A stretch of 64,000 bases of DNA from Paraburkholderia solitsugae (GTDB lineage Bacteria; Pseudomonadota; Gammaproteobacteria; Burkholderiales; Burkholderiaceae), in contig NZ_WOEY01000119.1 in assembly GCF_013177695.1 (NCBI RefSeq), positions 1 through 64,000 on the forward strand. Reading direction: 5' to 3'. Each line of letters starts with the position of its first letter. Positions within the stretch are counted from its first letter, which is position 1. Under the pieces are notes generated by a model, which worked only from the letters and a program-made list of their open reading frames with translations, did not search any database and was not told the origin of the DNA. This document shows positions 49,227 through 57,830 of the stretch, piece after piece. The translations under genes were made by a program, and so were the position numbers.

Positions 49227-49985
49227 CTAGCTGCTTACAAAAACCGGCTCGACGGGCTGCGCGAGACAGTCGACCAAGTTACCGGGCCCGCACAAATGCA
49301 ACGCGCCTACCACCACCAGGGTCCGCTCCGGCCGCCCGAGCAGCGCCGTCACACGCGCCGCCCACGCGCGATTCCGTGCATCCAGAATGGCGTGGCGGAT
49401 GCCGGGCAGGTTAAACATCGGCGACTCGACGGCGATCTGGTGCACGGCCTGCAAATCGCCATGCAGCCAGGCAGCGTGCATTCGCTCGAGCGTGCGCTGC
49501 GGTTCGTCGAGATCGGACATGAGCATGCGAAGCGCGGTGCCGACGGCTTCGAGCGGAATCGATTCGAGCGACGCCGCCACTTCCTGCGCAGTCTCGAGAT
49601 ACTGATACGGTTTACCCTGCGTGAGCGCCGAGCGCAGCATGCGTGGTTCCACACCTTCGACGACTTGCTGGAACAGCGTCGGTGCAACGACCAGCGCGGC
49701 CCACGGACGCAGATCGACGAGCGGCGCTAACGGCCCCTCCGCGGGCCACACAGCTTGTAGCTGATTCCAGGCATCGGCGGATAGCAAGGGCTGCAGTTGA
49801 TCGGCTCCGCCCTGAGGGCCAGCCTTCAGAAACGGCAGGATCGTCGGCGGATCGGATTCGAAGACCAGCGATTCGGCCCAGTCATACGCTTCGGCGATCC
49901 ATGGCGGCGTTCTGCGGCTCGTCGCCGGAAACAGATGCATCGAACCAAGCAGACGGACGTTGGTGCCGGTGAGTTGTAGGTACAT
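49227..49985 (-). CDS. TraB/GumN family protein
   Basis: A 252-residue member of the TraB/GumN (TIKI-like) family. The N-terminal motif is VRLLGSMHLFPA and the C-terminal motif VVVGALHLCGPGNLVDCL; both His residues are those expected at the presumed metalloprotease site. There is no clear signal peptide, unlike periplasmic GumN proteins, so it may be cytoplasmic. The start at ATG 49985 has GAGG four bases upstream. Function in bacteria is not established. The membrane-protein gene upstream (50033) lies 47 bp away. Confidence 0.75.
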   Translation of the reverse strand: MYLQLTGTNVRLLGSMHLFPATSRRTPPWIAEAYDWAESLVFESDPPTILPFLKAGPQGGADQLQPLLSADAWNQLQAVWPAEGPLAPLVDLRPWAALVVAPTLFQQVVEGVEPRMLRSALTQGKPYQYLETAQEVAASLESIPLEAVGTALRMLMSDLDEPQRTLERMHAAWLHGDLQAVHQIAVESPMFNLPGIRHAILDARNRAWAARVTALLGRPERTLVVVGALHLCGPGNLVDCLAQPVEPVFVSS

Positions 49986-50032
49986 GCAGCCTCGTATGGA
50001 CAGGCAATTGCGCAAAGAGGCAATCAGACAAT

Positions 50033-50437
50033 TCAATCGACGGCGCGCAGCGCGGCGGGCCGTCTCGCGCGCCCTCGCCAGGCGGTCCGCACCGTGAACG
50101 CGACGAACAGCAGAAAGACGATCTGCGAAAGGTACAGGTCCACGCGGATCGGATGATGCAGCGCGAACCATGAATTGTGCACCACGTCCGTCACGATGAC
50201 AGCGACGCAGAGGATCAGCCCTGCTCCCGGACGCAACAGCAGTAGCAGAGCGGTTAGCGGATCGATGAAGAGCAGAGACGTCCAGTAGATTCGCGTCAGC
50301 GGCGCCGCGCCGCCGTAGTCCCACCAGAGTCCGTGGACCAGGGCCACTTGCAGATGTGTCCAGGTGGCGCCGCAGAGGCATAGCACGTAAATCAGGCGCA
50401 GGTAGAAGGAGCGGCGCTCGAGGTTTGGAATACGCAT
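50033..50437 (-). CDS. Uncharacterised small membrane protein, 134 aa
   Basis: It has about four hydrophobic segments (12-35, 50-68, 72-87 and 100-116) with conserved-looking His and Trp residues between them (HGLWWDYGG, VVHNSWFALHHP). I recognise no family. It lies directly upstream of the TraB/GumN gene and could be co-transcribed with it. Confidence 0.6.
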   Translation of the reverse strand: MRIPNLERRSFYLRLIYVLCLCGATWTHLQVALVHGLWWDYGGAAPLTRIYWTSLLFIDPLTALLLLLRPGAGLILCVAVIVTDVVHNSWFALHHPIRVDLYLSQIVFLLFVAFTVRTAWRGRARRPAALRAVD

Positions 50438-50470
50438 GCCTGGTCAGTTTCGCAGTCAACAAGGAATAGA

Positions 50471-50500
50471 AAAAAAGCCCCGGTGTTTCGGGGCTTTTTT
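50471..50500. terminator. Bidirectional terminator
   Basis: AAAAAAGCCCCG and CGGGGCTTTTTT form a perfect 12-bp stem with a 6-base loop. On the minus strand it ends the gene at 50543-51277. Confidence 0.92.
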
Positions 50501-50542
50501 CTCACGCAGCAAAAGCTGACAGTTTAATCGCGCGCATTCCAA

Positions 50543-51277
50543 TCATTCCGGGCTTCTCTTGTACGACTCCAGTTCAGCCGTATAGCGCTCGTTTCGCACA
50601 CCATTGCTGCCGTAATATTCTTCCACTGACTTCACCCAGCGGCCAATCTCAGGCACATACCAGAACGCTTTATAGGTGCGTCCGGTCACCTGGACGGGGC
50701 CTGTTTTCTGTGCGTGAGTGATCATGGCGGTGTCGCCCTGCTGCATCTGCACAGCTTGAGTGACCGTCTGCGTCGGCTCGATCTGCGCAACCCATTCGCC
50801 TTCCGCTTCGACTTTAATCGCCTGAAATTTTCCCGCCGGTACCTCGACGGTTTCAATATCACCCACGCGATATTGGCTGCTCCACTTTTGTGAAGCGAAG
50901 GCCTTGTTCGGATGCAGTTCCGTATATTCCAGGTTCCAGGTTTTGCCCGGCGATAGTGGGAAAACGAACGGCCGATTGACGACCATCTCCGCGCCGTTCA
51001 CGTTCCTTTCGCGGCTCCAGTCGGCGCCCGCTATCACCTCACTCGGCACCTGAGTCGAGCCCGACTGCTTCGATGTGTAGTAGATGTGGGAAGGCGTTGC
51101 GCGCAAGACCGTCACTTCGTCGTGCGTCTGGCGCCATATTGAAGGCGCTTTCTCAAAGGTGTCGACGTAGGTCCATGAATCCCCGCCTTTAATGGCAGGC
51201 GACGGTGCCGATTGCGCGCTCACCAGCAGTGGCAATCCAATGGTCCACAGCACAGCAACGGTTATGGTTTTTTTCAT
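50543..51277 (-). CDS. Hypothetical secreted protein, 244 aa
   Basis: The N-terminus MKKTITVAVLWTIGLPLLVSAQS is a Sec signal peptide, so the product is periplasmic or secreted. The mature part (GGDSWTYVDTFEKAP…) is beta-rich with repeated aromatic residues and a pattern of PAGKFQAIKVEAEGEW and KAFWYVPEIGRWVKSVEEYY. This resembles proteins described only as DUF3108-like or WxL-type beta sandwiches; I cannot assign it firmly. It is divergent from the lipoprotein at 51496 across an AT-rich gap. Confidence 0.6.
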   Translation of the reverse strand: MKKTITVAVLWTIGLPLLVSAQSAPSPAIKGGDSWTYVDTFEKAPSIWRQTHDEVTVLRATPSHIYYTSKQSGSTQVPSEVIAGADWSRERNVNGAEMVVNRPFVFPLSPGKTWNLEYTELHPNKAFASQKWSSQYRVGDIETVEVPAGKFQAIKVEAEGEWVAQIEPTQTVTQAVQMQQGDTAMITHAQKTGPVQVTGRTYKAFWYVPEIGRWVKSVEEYYGSNGVRNERYTAELESYKRSPE

Positions 51278-51495
51278 TGGTCGAATATTTTATTAACAGC
51301 GGGTTTGCCCTGCCCCCTGTGCTTTCGCGACCTGAAAACATCAAGAATCATTGCATCGTATGTCTAACGATGTTTTCGAATAAGCGAAGCAGCGTGAGAT
51401 ACTTTACATGATCGGCATCGAACTGCTAGCGATCAATGCTTCATTCGATGCCCCTAAAAATTATTAGAATAAAATTGAAAGACAAAAAATCAAAA

Positions 51496-52551
51496 ATGAA
51501 AGAATATAAAAAACGCTTGGCAAATAGACATTTCATGCTGGCCACGAGCGCCGCATTTGTTTTGTCTGCATGCGGTGGCGGCTCGTCAGGTAGTTCGGGA
51601 TCGACAGCAAGCACGGCGAATCTGAGCGCCGCGCAAAAGAGCTACGAAAGTGTCGCGCTCGCGGCAAACGGCGGTATGCACTATCTGAGCGCAAGCCTGT
51701 CGATTAGCACGTCGTCGACTGGCGCACTGACGGTCAACCCGAGCAGTGTCTTCTATACCGAGGACTCGAGCGTCGCCCAAAGCCCTGCAAATGGGTCGCA
51801 GCTGATGACCGAAACGTACACGTCCGTGTCGTCCGCACTGAAGGTTCCTGCAATCGCGGCGCCACGCTTATTCGTCAACGGCGCCGTCTATTCCTCCGCG
51901 TCTCCGCCGCAAGCCCAGATCAGCTACTCGGGCACGAATGTCCAGATAGATTATCTGGCGTCAGACGGTAAAACAGTGCTCCGCACGTTGCTTGGCACCA
52001 GCTACACCGTCGTGCCGCTAAGCGGCCTGATTTCTGCCTCTCCCGCCGAACTGTTCGCGAACAGCGCCGTTGGCGTTCTGACGAATACATTGAACGGGCA
52101 ATCGCTGTACAACCAGCAGGCCAGCTGGCAAACGGGTGCGGCCTACTTCAAAGTCGTCAGGCACACGGTCGGCGACGAGGCCTTCACATACGACTGCCTT
52201 GCGCCCGCCACGACTGGGACCAATCCGACACCGTGTTCCGCCACGATTTCAACGCTCGAAAATTTCTTTCCCTATGCGAGCACGACTGACGGCAAGACCT
52301 ATCAGATCAGCGATGGACAGATCGTCACGCTCGCCGGAATGCGCGCATGGGTCGCCAACACGGCGCTGGCCTCGGCGACGACCGACTACCGCATCTACTA
52401 TCAGAACAACGGAGCTATCTATGCGGGCTACCTGATCAAGGACGGCACGACGTTACAGCTCGCGCCGCTCGGCGGCGGGACGCCGCAAGATAGCTACTAC
52501 CTTCTGAACAGCGCGGCAGTTCAATCGATCAAGTCGGCGATTGTTTTTTGA
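51496..52551 (+). CDS. Hypothetical lipoprotein in an AT-rich patch, 351 aa
   Basis: A lipoprotein signal (FMLATSAAFVLSAC with Cys25) is followed by GGGSSGSSGSTAS, a flexible linker common in surface lipoproteins. The mature protein is rich in Ser, Thr and Ala without a domain I recognise, with two Cys near residues 230-240 (FTYDCLAPATTGTNPTPCSA) that could form a disulfide. The start is uncertain: ATG 51496 or ATG 51535 (MLATSAAF). The region 51280-51530 is markedly AT-rich compared with the rest of the window, suggesting acquired DNA or an H-NS-type silenced promoter. Confidence 0.65.
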   Translation: MKEYKKRLANRHFMLATSAAFVLSACGGGSSGSSGSTASTANLSAAQKSYESVALAANGGMHYLSASLSISTSSTGALTVNPSSVFYTEDSSVAQSPANGSQLMTETYTSVSSALKVPAIAAPRLFVNGAVYSSASPPQAQISYSGTNVQIDYLASDGKTVLRTLLGTSYTVVPLSGLISASPAELFANSAVGVLTNTLNGQSLYNQQASWQTGAAYFKVVRHTVGDEAFTYDCLAPATTGTNPTPCSATISTLENFFPYASTTDGKTYQISDGQIVTLAGMRAWVANTALASATTDYRIYYQNNGAIYAGYLIKDGTTLQLAPLGGGTPQDSYYLLNSAAVQSIKSAIVF

Positions 52552-52690
52552 GGTCGTGATGAGCGAGCGGACACAACTGTCTGCTCGCCATGCTGAGCGC
52601 GCGGATCCCTGCGTGGGACGATGTGCTGGAACTCGCCTCCTCGCATCGAGACGCGCCGGATTGGTGTCAGCGACAATGCCGCCGAGAAAA

Positions 52691-52720
52691 AGAAAAGCCC
52701 CGACAAGTCGGGGCTTTTCT
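52691..52720. terminator. Bidirectional terminator between lipoprotein and tRNA-Cys
   Basis: AGAAAAGCCCCGAC and its exact complement flank a 2-base loop; A and T runs lie in the arms, so it serves both convergent transcripts. Confidence 0.92.
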
Positions 52721-52733
52721 TTACATCAACTAC

Positions 52734-52807
52734 TGGAGGCGCGAGCCGGAGTCGAACCGGCCTAAACGGCTTTGCAGGCCGCTGCATAACCGCTTTGCTA
52801 TCGCGCC
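52734..52807 (-). tRNA. tRNA-Cys (anticodon GCA)
   Basis: On the minus strand GGCGCGA and TCGCGCC form the acceptor stem, CCA is encoded, and the anticodon loop CTGCAAA gives GCA (cysteine). The T arm is CCGGTTCGACTCCGG. It lies downstream of two tRNA-Gly genes and pgsA, as in the E. coli uvrC-pgsA-glyW-cysT order. Confidence 0.96.
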
Positions 52808-52881
52808 GCAAGCGGACTGGAACCTAGCTGCAGATTCTCAGATTTGTCTGGTGGGCAACCGTAAGGACTGGCCCACCAAAC

Positions 52882-52903
52882 AAAAAGGGAAGCGTTGCTT
52901 CCC
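52882..52903 (-). terminator. Terminator-like hairpin between tRNA-Gly and tRNA-Cys
   Basis: On the minus strand GGGAAGC-AAC-GCTTCCC is followed by TTTTTGTTT. It may end the pgsA/tRNA-Gly transcript, or act as a processing site if tRNA-Cys is co-transcribed. Confidence 0.6.
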
Positions 52904-52911
52904 CTTATGTA

Positions 52912-52987
52912 TGGAGCGGGAGACGAGGCTCGAACTCGCGACCTCAACCTTGGCAAGGTTGCGCTCTACCAACTGAGCTACTCCCGC
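52912..52987 (-). tRNA. tRNA-Gly (anticodon GCC), copy 1
   Basis: GCGGGAG and CTCCCGC form the acceptor stem and CCA is encoded. The anticodon arm AACCTTGCCAAGGTT gives GCC (glycine). It is identical in sequence to the copy at 53050-53125. Confidence 0.97.
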
Positions 52988-53049
52988 ATTGCCCTACTTC
53001 ACAACGCCTTGCACTTTTACTTCGCCAAACAACGCGTTGCTTCAAAAAT

Positions 53050-53125
53050 TGGAGCGGGAGACGAGGCTCGAACTCGCGACCTCAACCTTGGCAAGGTTGC
53101 GCTCTACCAACTGAGCTACTCCCGC
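53050..53125 (-). tRNA. tRNA-Gly (anticodon GCC), copy 2
   Basis: Same 76 bases as copy 1, separated from it by 62 bases that are not similar to the flanks, so the duplication covers little more than the tRNA itself. It is the first tRNA after pgsA on this strand. Confidence 0.97.
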
Positions 53126-53374
53126 ATTCTGCTGCTTTTGTCCTGCTTTTATCACGCTAACTACTGCCTTGTTACTGCAACTACTCTCTTACTGCCACCG
53201 ACGTTTCGAACTGCGTGCATCGGAGAAACGAGATTATGGAGAAACGACTGAAACGTGTCAACCCCTTTTGCGAATGTCTTTAACCGAAAATATTTCACTC
53301 ACGGTTCGGAGACATTCGCGGAGACGTTCGACCCGCAACCGCCGCCGTGGCCGCACACCTCGAACGTTCTCCAA

Positions 53375-53968
53375 TCAGGCAACGCCACCTCGCTCGCGAA
53401 TCTGCGGCCACGCGAGTTTCATGTAATAGAGCATCGACCAGATCGTCAGGAACGCGGCCAGATAGATCAGCCACAGGCCCCACACGCGCGTATCGACCGA
53501 GACGCCGCCGCCAAACGGCAACGGGCCGTAGAACAGCAACATCGGAATCGCCACCATCTGGCACACGGTCTTGAACTTGCCGAGCGAATTCACTGCGACG
53601 CTCTTCGATGCGCCGATCTGCGCCATCCACTCACGCAGCGCCGAGATCGCGATCTCGCGTCCGACGATGACCAGCGCAATCGCCGAATCGATCCGTGCCA
53701 GTTGCACCAGCACCAGCAACGCAGCCGTCACCATCAGCTTGTCGGCGACCGGGTCGAGAAACGCGCCGAACGCCGAAGTCTGATTCCATTTGCGGGCCAG
53801 ATAGCCGTCGAACCAGTCGGTGAGCGCCGCCAGAATGAAGATCGTCGCGGCAGCCAGATTGCGGTGTGCCGGGCTCATCATCATGTCGGGCAAATAAAAC
53901 ACGCCTACGACCAGCGGAATCAGGACGATCCGCAGCCAAGTCAGGAAAATCGGGAAATTAAACGGCAT
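53375..53968 (-). CDS. pgsA: CDP-diacylglycerol-glycerol-3-phosphate phosphatidyltransferase
   Basis: PgsA makes phosphatidylglycerol phosphate, the first committed step to phosphatidylglycerol and cardiolipin, in the inner membrane. The CDP-alcohol phosphotransferase motif DGx2ARx8Gx3Dx3D is complete: TDWFDGYLARKWNQTSAFGAFLDPVADK. Four to five hydrophobic helices surround it. The start at ATG 53968 (MPFNFPIFLTWLRI) gives 197 residues, the normal size. Gene order uvrC-pgsA-tRNA-Gly-tRNA-Cys is conserved with E. coli. Confidence 0.95.
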   Translation of the reverse strand: MPFNFPIFLTWLRIVLIPLVVGVFYLPDMMMSPAHRNLAAATIFILAALTDWFDGYLARKWNQTSAFGAFLDPVADKLMVTAALLVLVQLARIDSAIALVIVGREIAISALREWMAQIGASKSVAVNSLGKFKTVCQMVAIPMLLFYGPLPFGGGVSVDTRVWGLWLIYLAAFLTIWSMLYYMKLAWPQIRERGGVA

Positions 53969-54061
53969 GGGCAGGCGCAGCGTCTGGCAAGGGAGATGCA
54001 ATTGTGCCGTGTCACAAGACCTGCCACAAGCAAAGCGGCGCACGGGGCCTGGCACGCGCCA

Positions 54062-54138
54062 CGCCAGAGCACCGCTTATCGGCCGCCTGCAGCCGCTTGT
54101 CGACCGCTTCGGCGCCGCTTGTCGACTGCTTATCTACC
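54062..54138 (-). repeat. Degenerate 21-22-bp tandem repeat between uvrC and pgsA
   Basis: On the minus strand four units recur, each containing GTAGATAAGC, GTCGACAAGC, GTCGACAAGC or GCCGATAAGC followed by G/C-rich filler. The two central units share 17 of 18 bases (54092-54109 and 54114-54131). The array fills most of the 209-bp gap between the uvrC stop and the pgsA start. Confidence 0.6.
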
Positions 54139-54177
54139 GCACCCCTGCCGCTCCCCAAGCAGCGCGGCGTATCTCGA

Positions 54178-56376
54178 TCAGTGCAACTGCCGGTAGATCT
54201 GCTCGGCAAGCGCCTGCGAAATCCCTTCGACGCTCGCCAGATCCTCGACGCTTGCCGCGACCACCCCACGCAGCCCGCCGAAGCGCGCCAACAACCGCTG
54301 ACGCCGCTTCGCCCCCACCCCTTCGAGCTCTTCGAGCCGCGAGGTCTGGCGGGTCTTGCCGCGCTTCGCGCGCATGCCGGTGATAGCGAAACGGTGCGCC
54401 TCGTCGCGAATCTGCGCGACCAGCATCAGTGCCGCGCTTTCCTTGCCGAGTTCGAGCGCCGCGCGGCCGTCGGCGAAAATCAAGGTTTCGAGACCGACCT
54501 TGCGTCCCTCGCCCTTCGCCACGCCGACCAGCATGCCGGTATCGAGACCCAGTTCGGTGAACACCTGGCGCGCGATTTCGACCTGGCCCTTGCCGCCGTC
54601 GATCAACACGATGGTCGGCAGGATGCCACCAGCAGCAGCCGGCTCCGCGTGATCCGGTGCGAGCGACGGGTCCGCGGCCGCGTCAGTTTGCAATTCGGCA
54701 GCTTCGTCGGCGGCATTCGCAGCCGCTTGCGCGACCATCTTCTCGTAGCGGCGCGTGAGCACCTGACGCATCGCCGCGTAGTCGTCGCCCGGTGTGATGC
54801 CCGTGATGTTGTAGCGGCGGTATTCGGACGACTGCATCTTGTGATGGTGATACACCACGCACGACGCCTGCGTCGCTTCACCCATCGTGTGGCTGATGTC
54901 AAAGCACTCGATACGCAGATGCGCAAGGTCGTCGCACTCCATGCCGAGCGTGTCGGTGAGCGCGCGCGTACGAGCCTGCTGCGAACCTTGTTCCGAGAGC
55001 AGGCGTGCGAGCGCGAGCCGCGCGTTCTGCTCGGCCATCGCGAGCCATGCGCGCCGTTGACCTTGCGGCTGGCGCAGCACCGTCACCTTGTGCCCCGCCT
55101 GCTCGATCAGCACATCGACGAGCTCGCGCGTGGCCGGCGCGTGGCTGACCACGAGCACCGGCGGGACACGATTGCCGATGTAGTGCTGCGCGATGAACGC
55201 CTCGAGTACTTCAGATTCGATGCCGCCGGCAACTGCACGGCCTTTGTGTGGCGTTGAAGGCTCGATCTCAGACTCGGCCGCCTCATCCGCCTCTGTCTCG
55301 AGAGCAGCGCCTTCCTCGTCACCCTCCTCGTCGGACAGCATCTCCTCAGCGATTGCGAGCGCGTCAGCGGCATCGGACGATGCGCTCGCGCCGCTCGCGG
55401 TCTCGTCAGATGCAGAGCCGGCGCCGGTCGCGGCATCGACCAACAGCTCATCGTCGCCGCCCTCTTCAAGCCCGCCCTCGCCGACCGTCAGCGCACTTTC
55501 CACATGCGCCGGGAAATAGGCCTTGTCGCCCAGATGCCGTCCGCCGCGCACCATCGCGAGATTCACGCACACGCGCCCGCCGAGCGCGACGACCGCGAGA
55601 ATATCCACATCGCTATCGCCGCCGACTTCGATCGCCTGCTGATGCAGTACCGTCGACAGCGAGCTCATCTGATTGCGCACCGCTGCGGCCTGCTCGAACT
55701 TCAGCTCGCTCGCGAACGCGTGCATTTTCTGCTCGAGCTCATTCATCACCTCGCCCTGCCGGCCGAGCAGAAATCGCGACGCGTTGGCGACGTCGCGCGC
55801 GTAATCCTCTTCACTGATCGCCGCGACGCACGGCGCCGTGCAGCGGCCGATCTGATGCAGCAGACACGGCCGCGTGCGATTGTTGAACACAGAGTCTTCG
55901 CAGGTGCGCAACTGGAAGACGCGCTGCAGGATCTGGATGCTCTCGCGCACCGCCCACGCACTCGGGAACGGACCGAAGTACTGATTCTTGCGATCCACCG
56001 AGCCGCGGTAATACGCCATGCGCGGAAACCTGTGGCCGGTCAGCTTGAGATACGGATACGACTTGTCGTCGCGAAACAGGATGTTGTAACGCGGCGCCAG
56101 CGCTTTGATCAGATTGTTTTCGAGCAGCAGCGCCTCGGCCTCGGAGCGCGTGACGGTCGTCTCGATGCGCGCAATGCGCGTCACCATCATCGCGATGCGC
56201 GGTGACAGTTGCGTCTTCGTGAAGTAGCTCGAGACACGCTTCTTGAGATCGCGCGCCTTGCCCACGTAAAGCACCGCGCCCTGCGTATCGTAATAGCGAT
56301 AGACGCCGGGCAGATGCGGCAATTGGGCGAGCACTTTCTTCGGCTCGAAAACGTCGGTTGCTTCGGGTTCGGTCAT
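54178..56376 (-). CDS. uvrC: Excinuclease ABC subunit C with large acidic inserts
   Basis: UvrC makes both incisions in nucleotide excision repair. The GIY-YIG nuclease (about residues 20-100) reads LPGVYRYYDTQGAVLYVGKARDLKKRV, the UvrB-binding UVR motif is LEQKMHAFASELKFEQAAAVRNQM, the RNase H-like second nuclease follows LRIECFDISHTMGEATQASCVVY, and the C-terminal HhH2 ends LEGVGAKRRQRLLARFGG…ISQALAEQIY. The protein has 732 residues, about 120 more than typical. The excess is an Asp/Glu/Ala/Ser-rich stretch at about 310-400 and a second Ala-rich one at about 590-625. The start at ATG 56376 is the usual family position. It lies upstream of pgsA. Confidence 0.95.
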   Translation of the reverse strand: MTEPEATDVFEPKKVLAQLPHLPGVYRYYDTQGAVLYVGKARDLKKRVSSYFTKTQLSPRIAMMVTRIARIETTVTRSEAEALLLENNLIKALAPRYNILFRDDKSYPYLKLTGHRFPRMAYYRGSVDRKNQYFGPFPSAWAVRESIQILQRVFQLRTCEDSVFNNRTRPCLLHQIGRCTAPCVAAISEEDYARDVANASRFLLGRQGEVMNELEQKMHAFASELKFEQAAAVRNQMSSLSTVLHQQAIEVGGDSDVDILAVVALGGRVCVNLAMVRGGRHLGDKAYFPAHVESALTVGEGGLEEGGDDELLVDAATGAGSASDETASGASASSDAADALAIAEEMLSDEEGDEEGAALETEADEAAESEIEPSTPHKGRAVAGGIESEVLEAFIAQHYIGNRVPPVLVVSHAPATRELVDVLIEQAGHKVTVLRQPQGQRRAWLAMAEQNARLALARLLSEQGSQQARTRALTDTLGMECDDLAHLRIECFDISHTMGEATQASCVVYHHHKMQSSEYRRYNITGITPGDDYAAMRQVLTRRYEKMVAQAAANAADEAAELQTDAAADPSLAPDHAEPAAAGGILPTIVLIDGGKGQVEIARQVFTELGLDTGMLVGVAKGEGRKVGLETLIFADGRAALELGKESAALMLVAQIRDEAHRFAITGMRAKRGKTRQTSRLEELEGVGAKRRQRLLARFGGLRGVVAASVEDLASVEGISQALAEQIYRQLH

Positions 56377-56636
56377 GCAGAATTGGTTGGCTGGGACAGT
56401 GTCGCGAAGCCTCTGCCTGCGTGCAGCGCGCTGAGTGGTCACTTAGGCGCGGAACCGCGGATGAGTGCTTTAGAATCGCCAGTTTAGAGCATTCTGCGGG
56501 CGTTCGAACCCTGCTGCAGTGAATGGGGCGATAGCGCGGAGCAAGCCAGCGGCTGAACCTGATTGCGTCACCCGCCAGCAAGGCCCTGCAAAACCCAACC
56601 ACACACCACGCGTTCCACTCCGCGACCCACGCCACC

Positions 56637-57830
56637 ATGTCCTCCCCTACGCCCTCTTCCGAACAATCCGTTGCCGCGCCCACGGCGATCGCCTGCGATA
56701 TCTTTTGCGCGGTGATCGACAATTTCGGCGACATCGGCGTGTGCTGGCGCCTTGCGCGCCAACTGGCGAGCGAGCACGGCTGGCAGGTGCGTGTGTTCGT
56801 CGACGACCTGCAGGCGTTCCAGAAGCTGTGCCCGTCGCTGGCGCTGGATCGCGCGCGCCAGGCGGTCGGCGGCATCGTTATCGAACACTGGCACGAGCCG
56901 GCCCATGCGGGCGACAGGCTCGACGTCGCGGACGTCGTGATCGAGGCATTCGCCTGCGAGTTGCCGCCGATCTACGTCGCCGCGATGGCGCGGCGCGAGC
57001 GCACGCCAGTGTGGCTCAACCTCGAATATCTGAGCGCCGAAGACTGGGTCGCGGATTTCCATCTGCGGCCGTCGCCGCATCCGCGCTACCCGCTGACCAA
57101 GACCTTCTTTTTCCCGGGACTCGGCCCCGGCACCGGCGGCGTGCTGAAAGAACGGCATCTCGACGCCGCGCGCGCGGCCTTTGAGGCATCGCAACCGGCG
57201 CGCGAAGCGTGGTGGCTGAAGAGCACCGGCCGCGCGCCGCCACCGGCCACGGCGACGGTTGTCTCGCTGTTCGCCTACGAAAACCCCGCCGTCGACAGCC
57301 TGCTCGAACAATGGCGCGACAGCACCGAACCGGTCGTTCTGCTGGTACCGGAAGGCCGCATTTCGGGTGCAGTCGCGCGCTTTTTTGGCCTGCCTTCGTT
57401 TGCCGCCGGTTCGCATGCTGAGCGCGGCAGCCTCAGCGTCCACGCACTCACTTTTACGGAGCAACCCGGCTACGACACGCTGCTGTGGGCCAGCGACATC
57501 AATTTCGTGCGCGGCGAAGACTCGTTCGTACGCGCCCAATGGGCCGCCAAACCCTTTGTCTGGCACATCTACCCCCAGGCCGACGAGGCCCATCTGCCGA
57601 AGCTCGACGCCGCGCTCGCCCACTACGCCCGCACCCTGCCGACCGACGCCCGGGACGCCCTCGCGCGCTTCTGGCATGCATGGAACGGCGCGGACCGGCC
57701 GGACTGGGCGGAATTCCAGCGCCACCGCGCGGCGCTGAAGCAGCGCGCGGCCGAATGGGCCGGCGAACTGGCCCAGGTGGGCGACCTCGCTGGAAATCTG
57801 GCCTTGTTCGCAAAAACTCAGTTAAAATAA
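56637..57830 (+). CDS. earP: EF-P arginine rhamnosyltransferase EarP
   Basis: EarP transfers rhamnose from dTDP-rhamnose to Arg32 of elongation factor P, activating it to rescue ribosomes stalled at polyproline. The inverting GT-B (GT104, formerly DUF2331) protein has 397 residues. The catalytic loop is CAVIDNFGDIGVCWRLARQL (Asp28, Asp32 here) and the donor site includes FVRGEDSFVRAQWAAKPFVWHIYPQ. An Ala/Ser/Pro-rich tail of about 17 residues precedes the fold. efp follows on the same strand, and its encoded Arg32 confirms the pair. Confidence 0.95.
   Translation: MSSPTPSSEQSVAAPTAIACDIFCAVIDNFGDIGVCWRLARQLASEHGWQVRVFVDDLQAFQKLCPSLALDRARQAVGGIVIEHWHEPAHAGDRLDVADVVIEAFACELPPIYVAAMARRERTPVWLNLEYLSAEDWVADFHLRPSPHPRYPLTKTFFFPGLGPGTGGVLKERHLDAARAAFEASQPAREAWWLKSTGRAPPPATATVVSLFAYENPAVDSLLEQWRDSTEPVVLLVPEGRISGAVARFFGLPSFAAGSHAERGSLSVHALTFTEQPGYDTLLWASDINFVRGEDSFVRAQWAAKPFVWHIYPQADEAHLPKLDAALAHYARTLPTDARDALARFWHAWNGADRPDWAEFQRHRAALKQRAAEWAGELAQVGDLAGNLALFAKTQLK

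Noticed and set aside
52895..53251. Plus-strand frame with a repeated GAGDEARTRDLNLGKVALYQLSYSRI segment
   Set aside because: The repeat is simply the antisense translation of the two identical tRNA-Gly genes.
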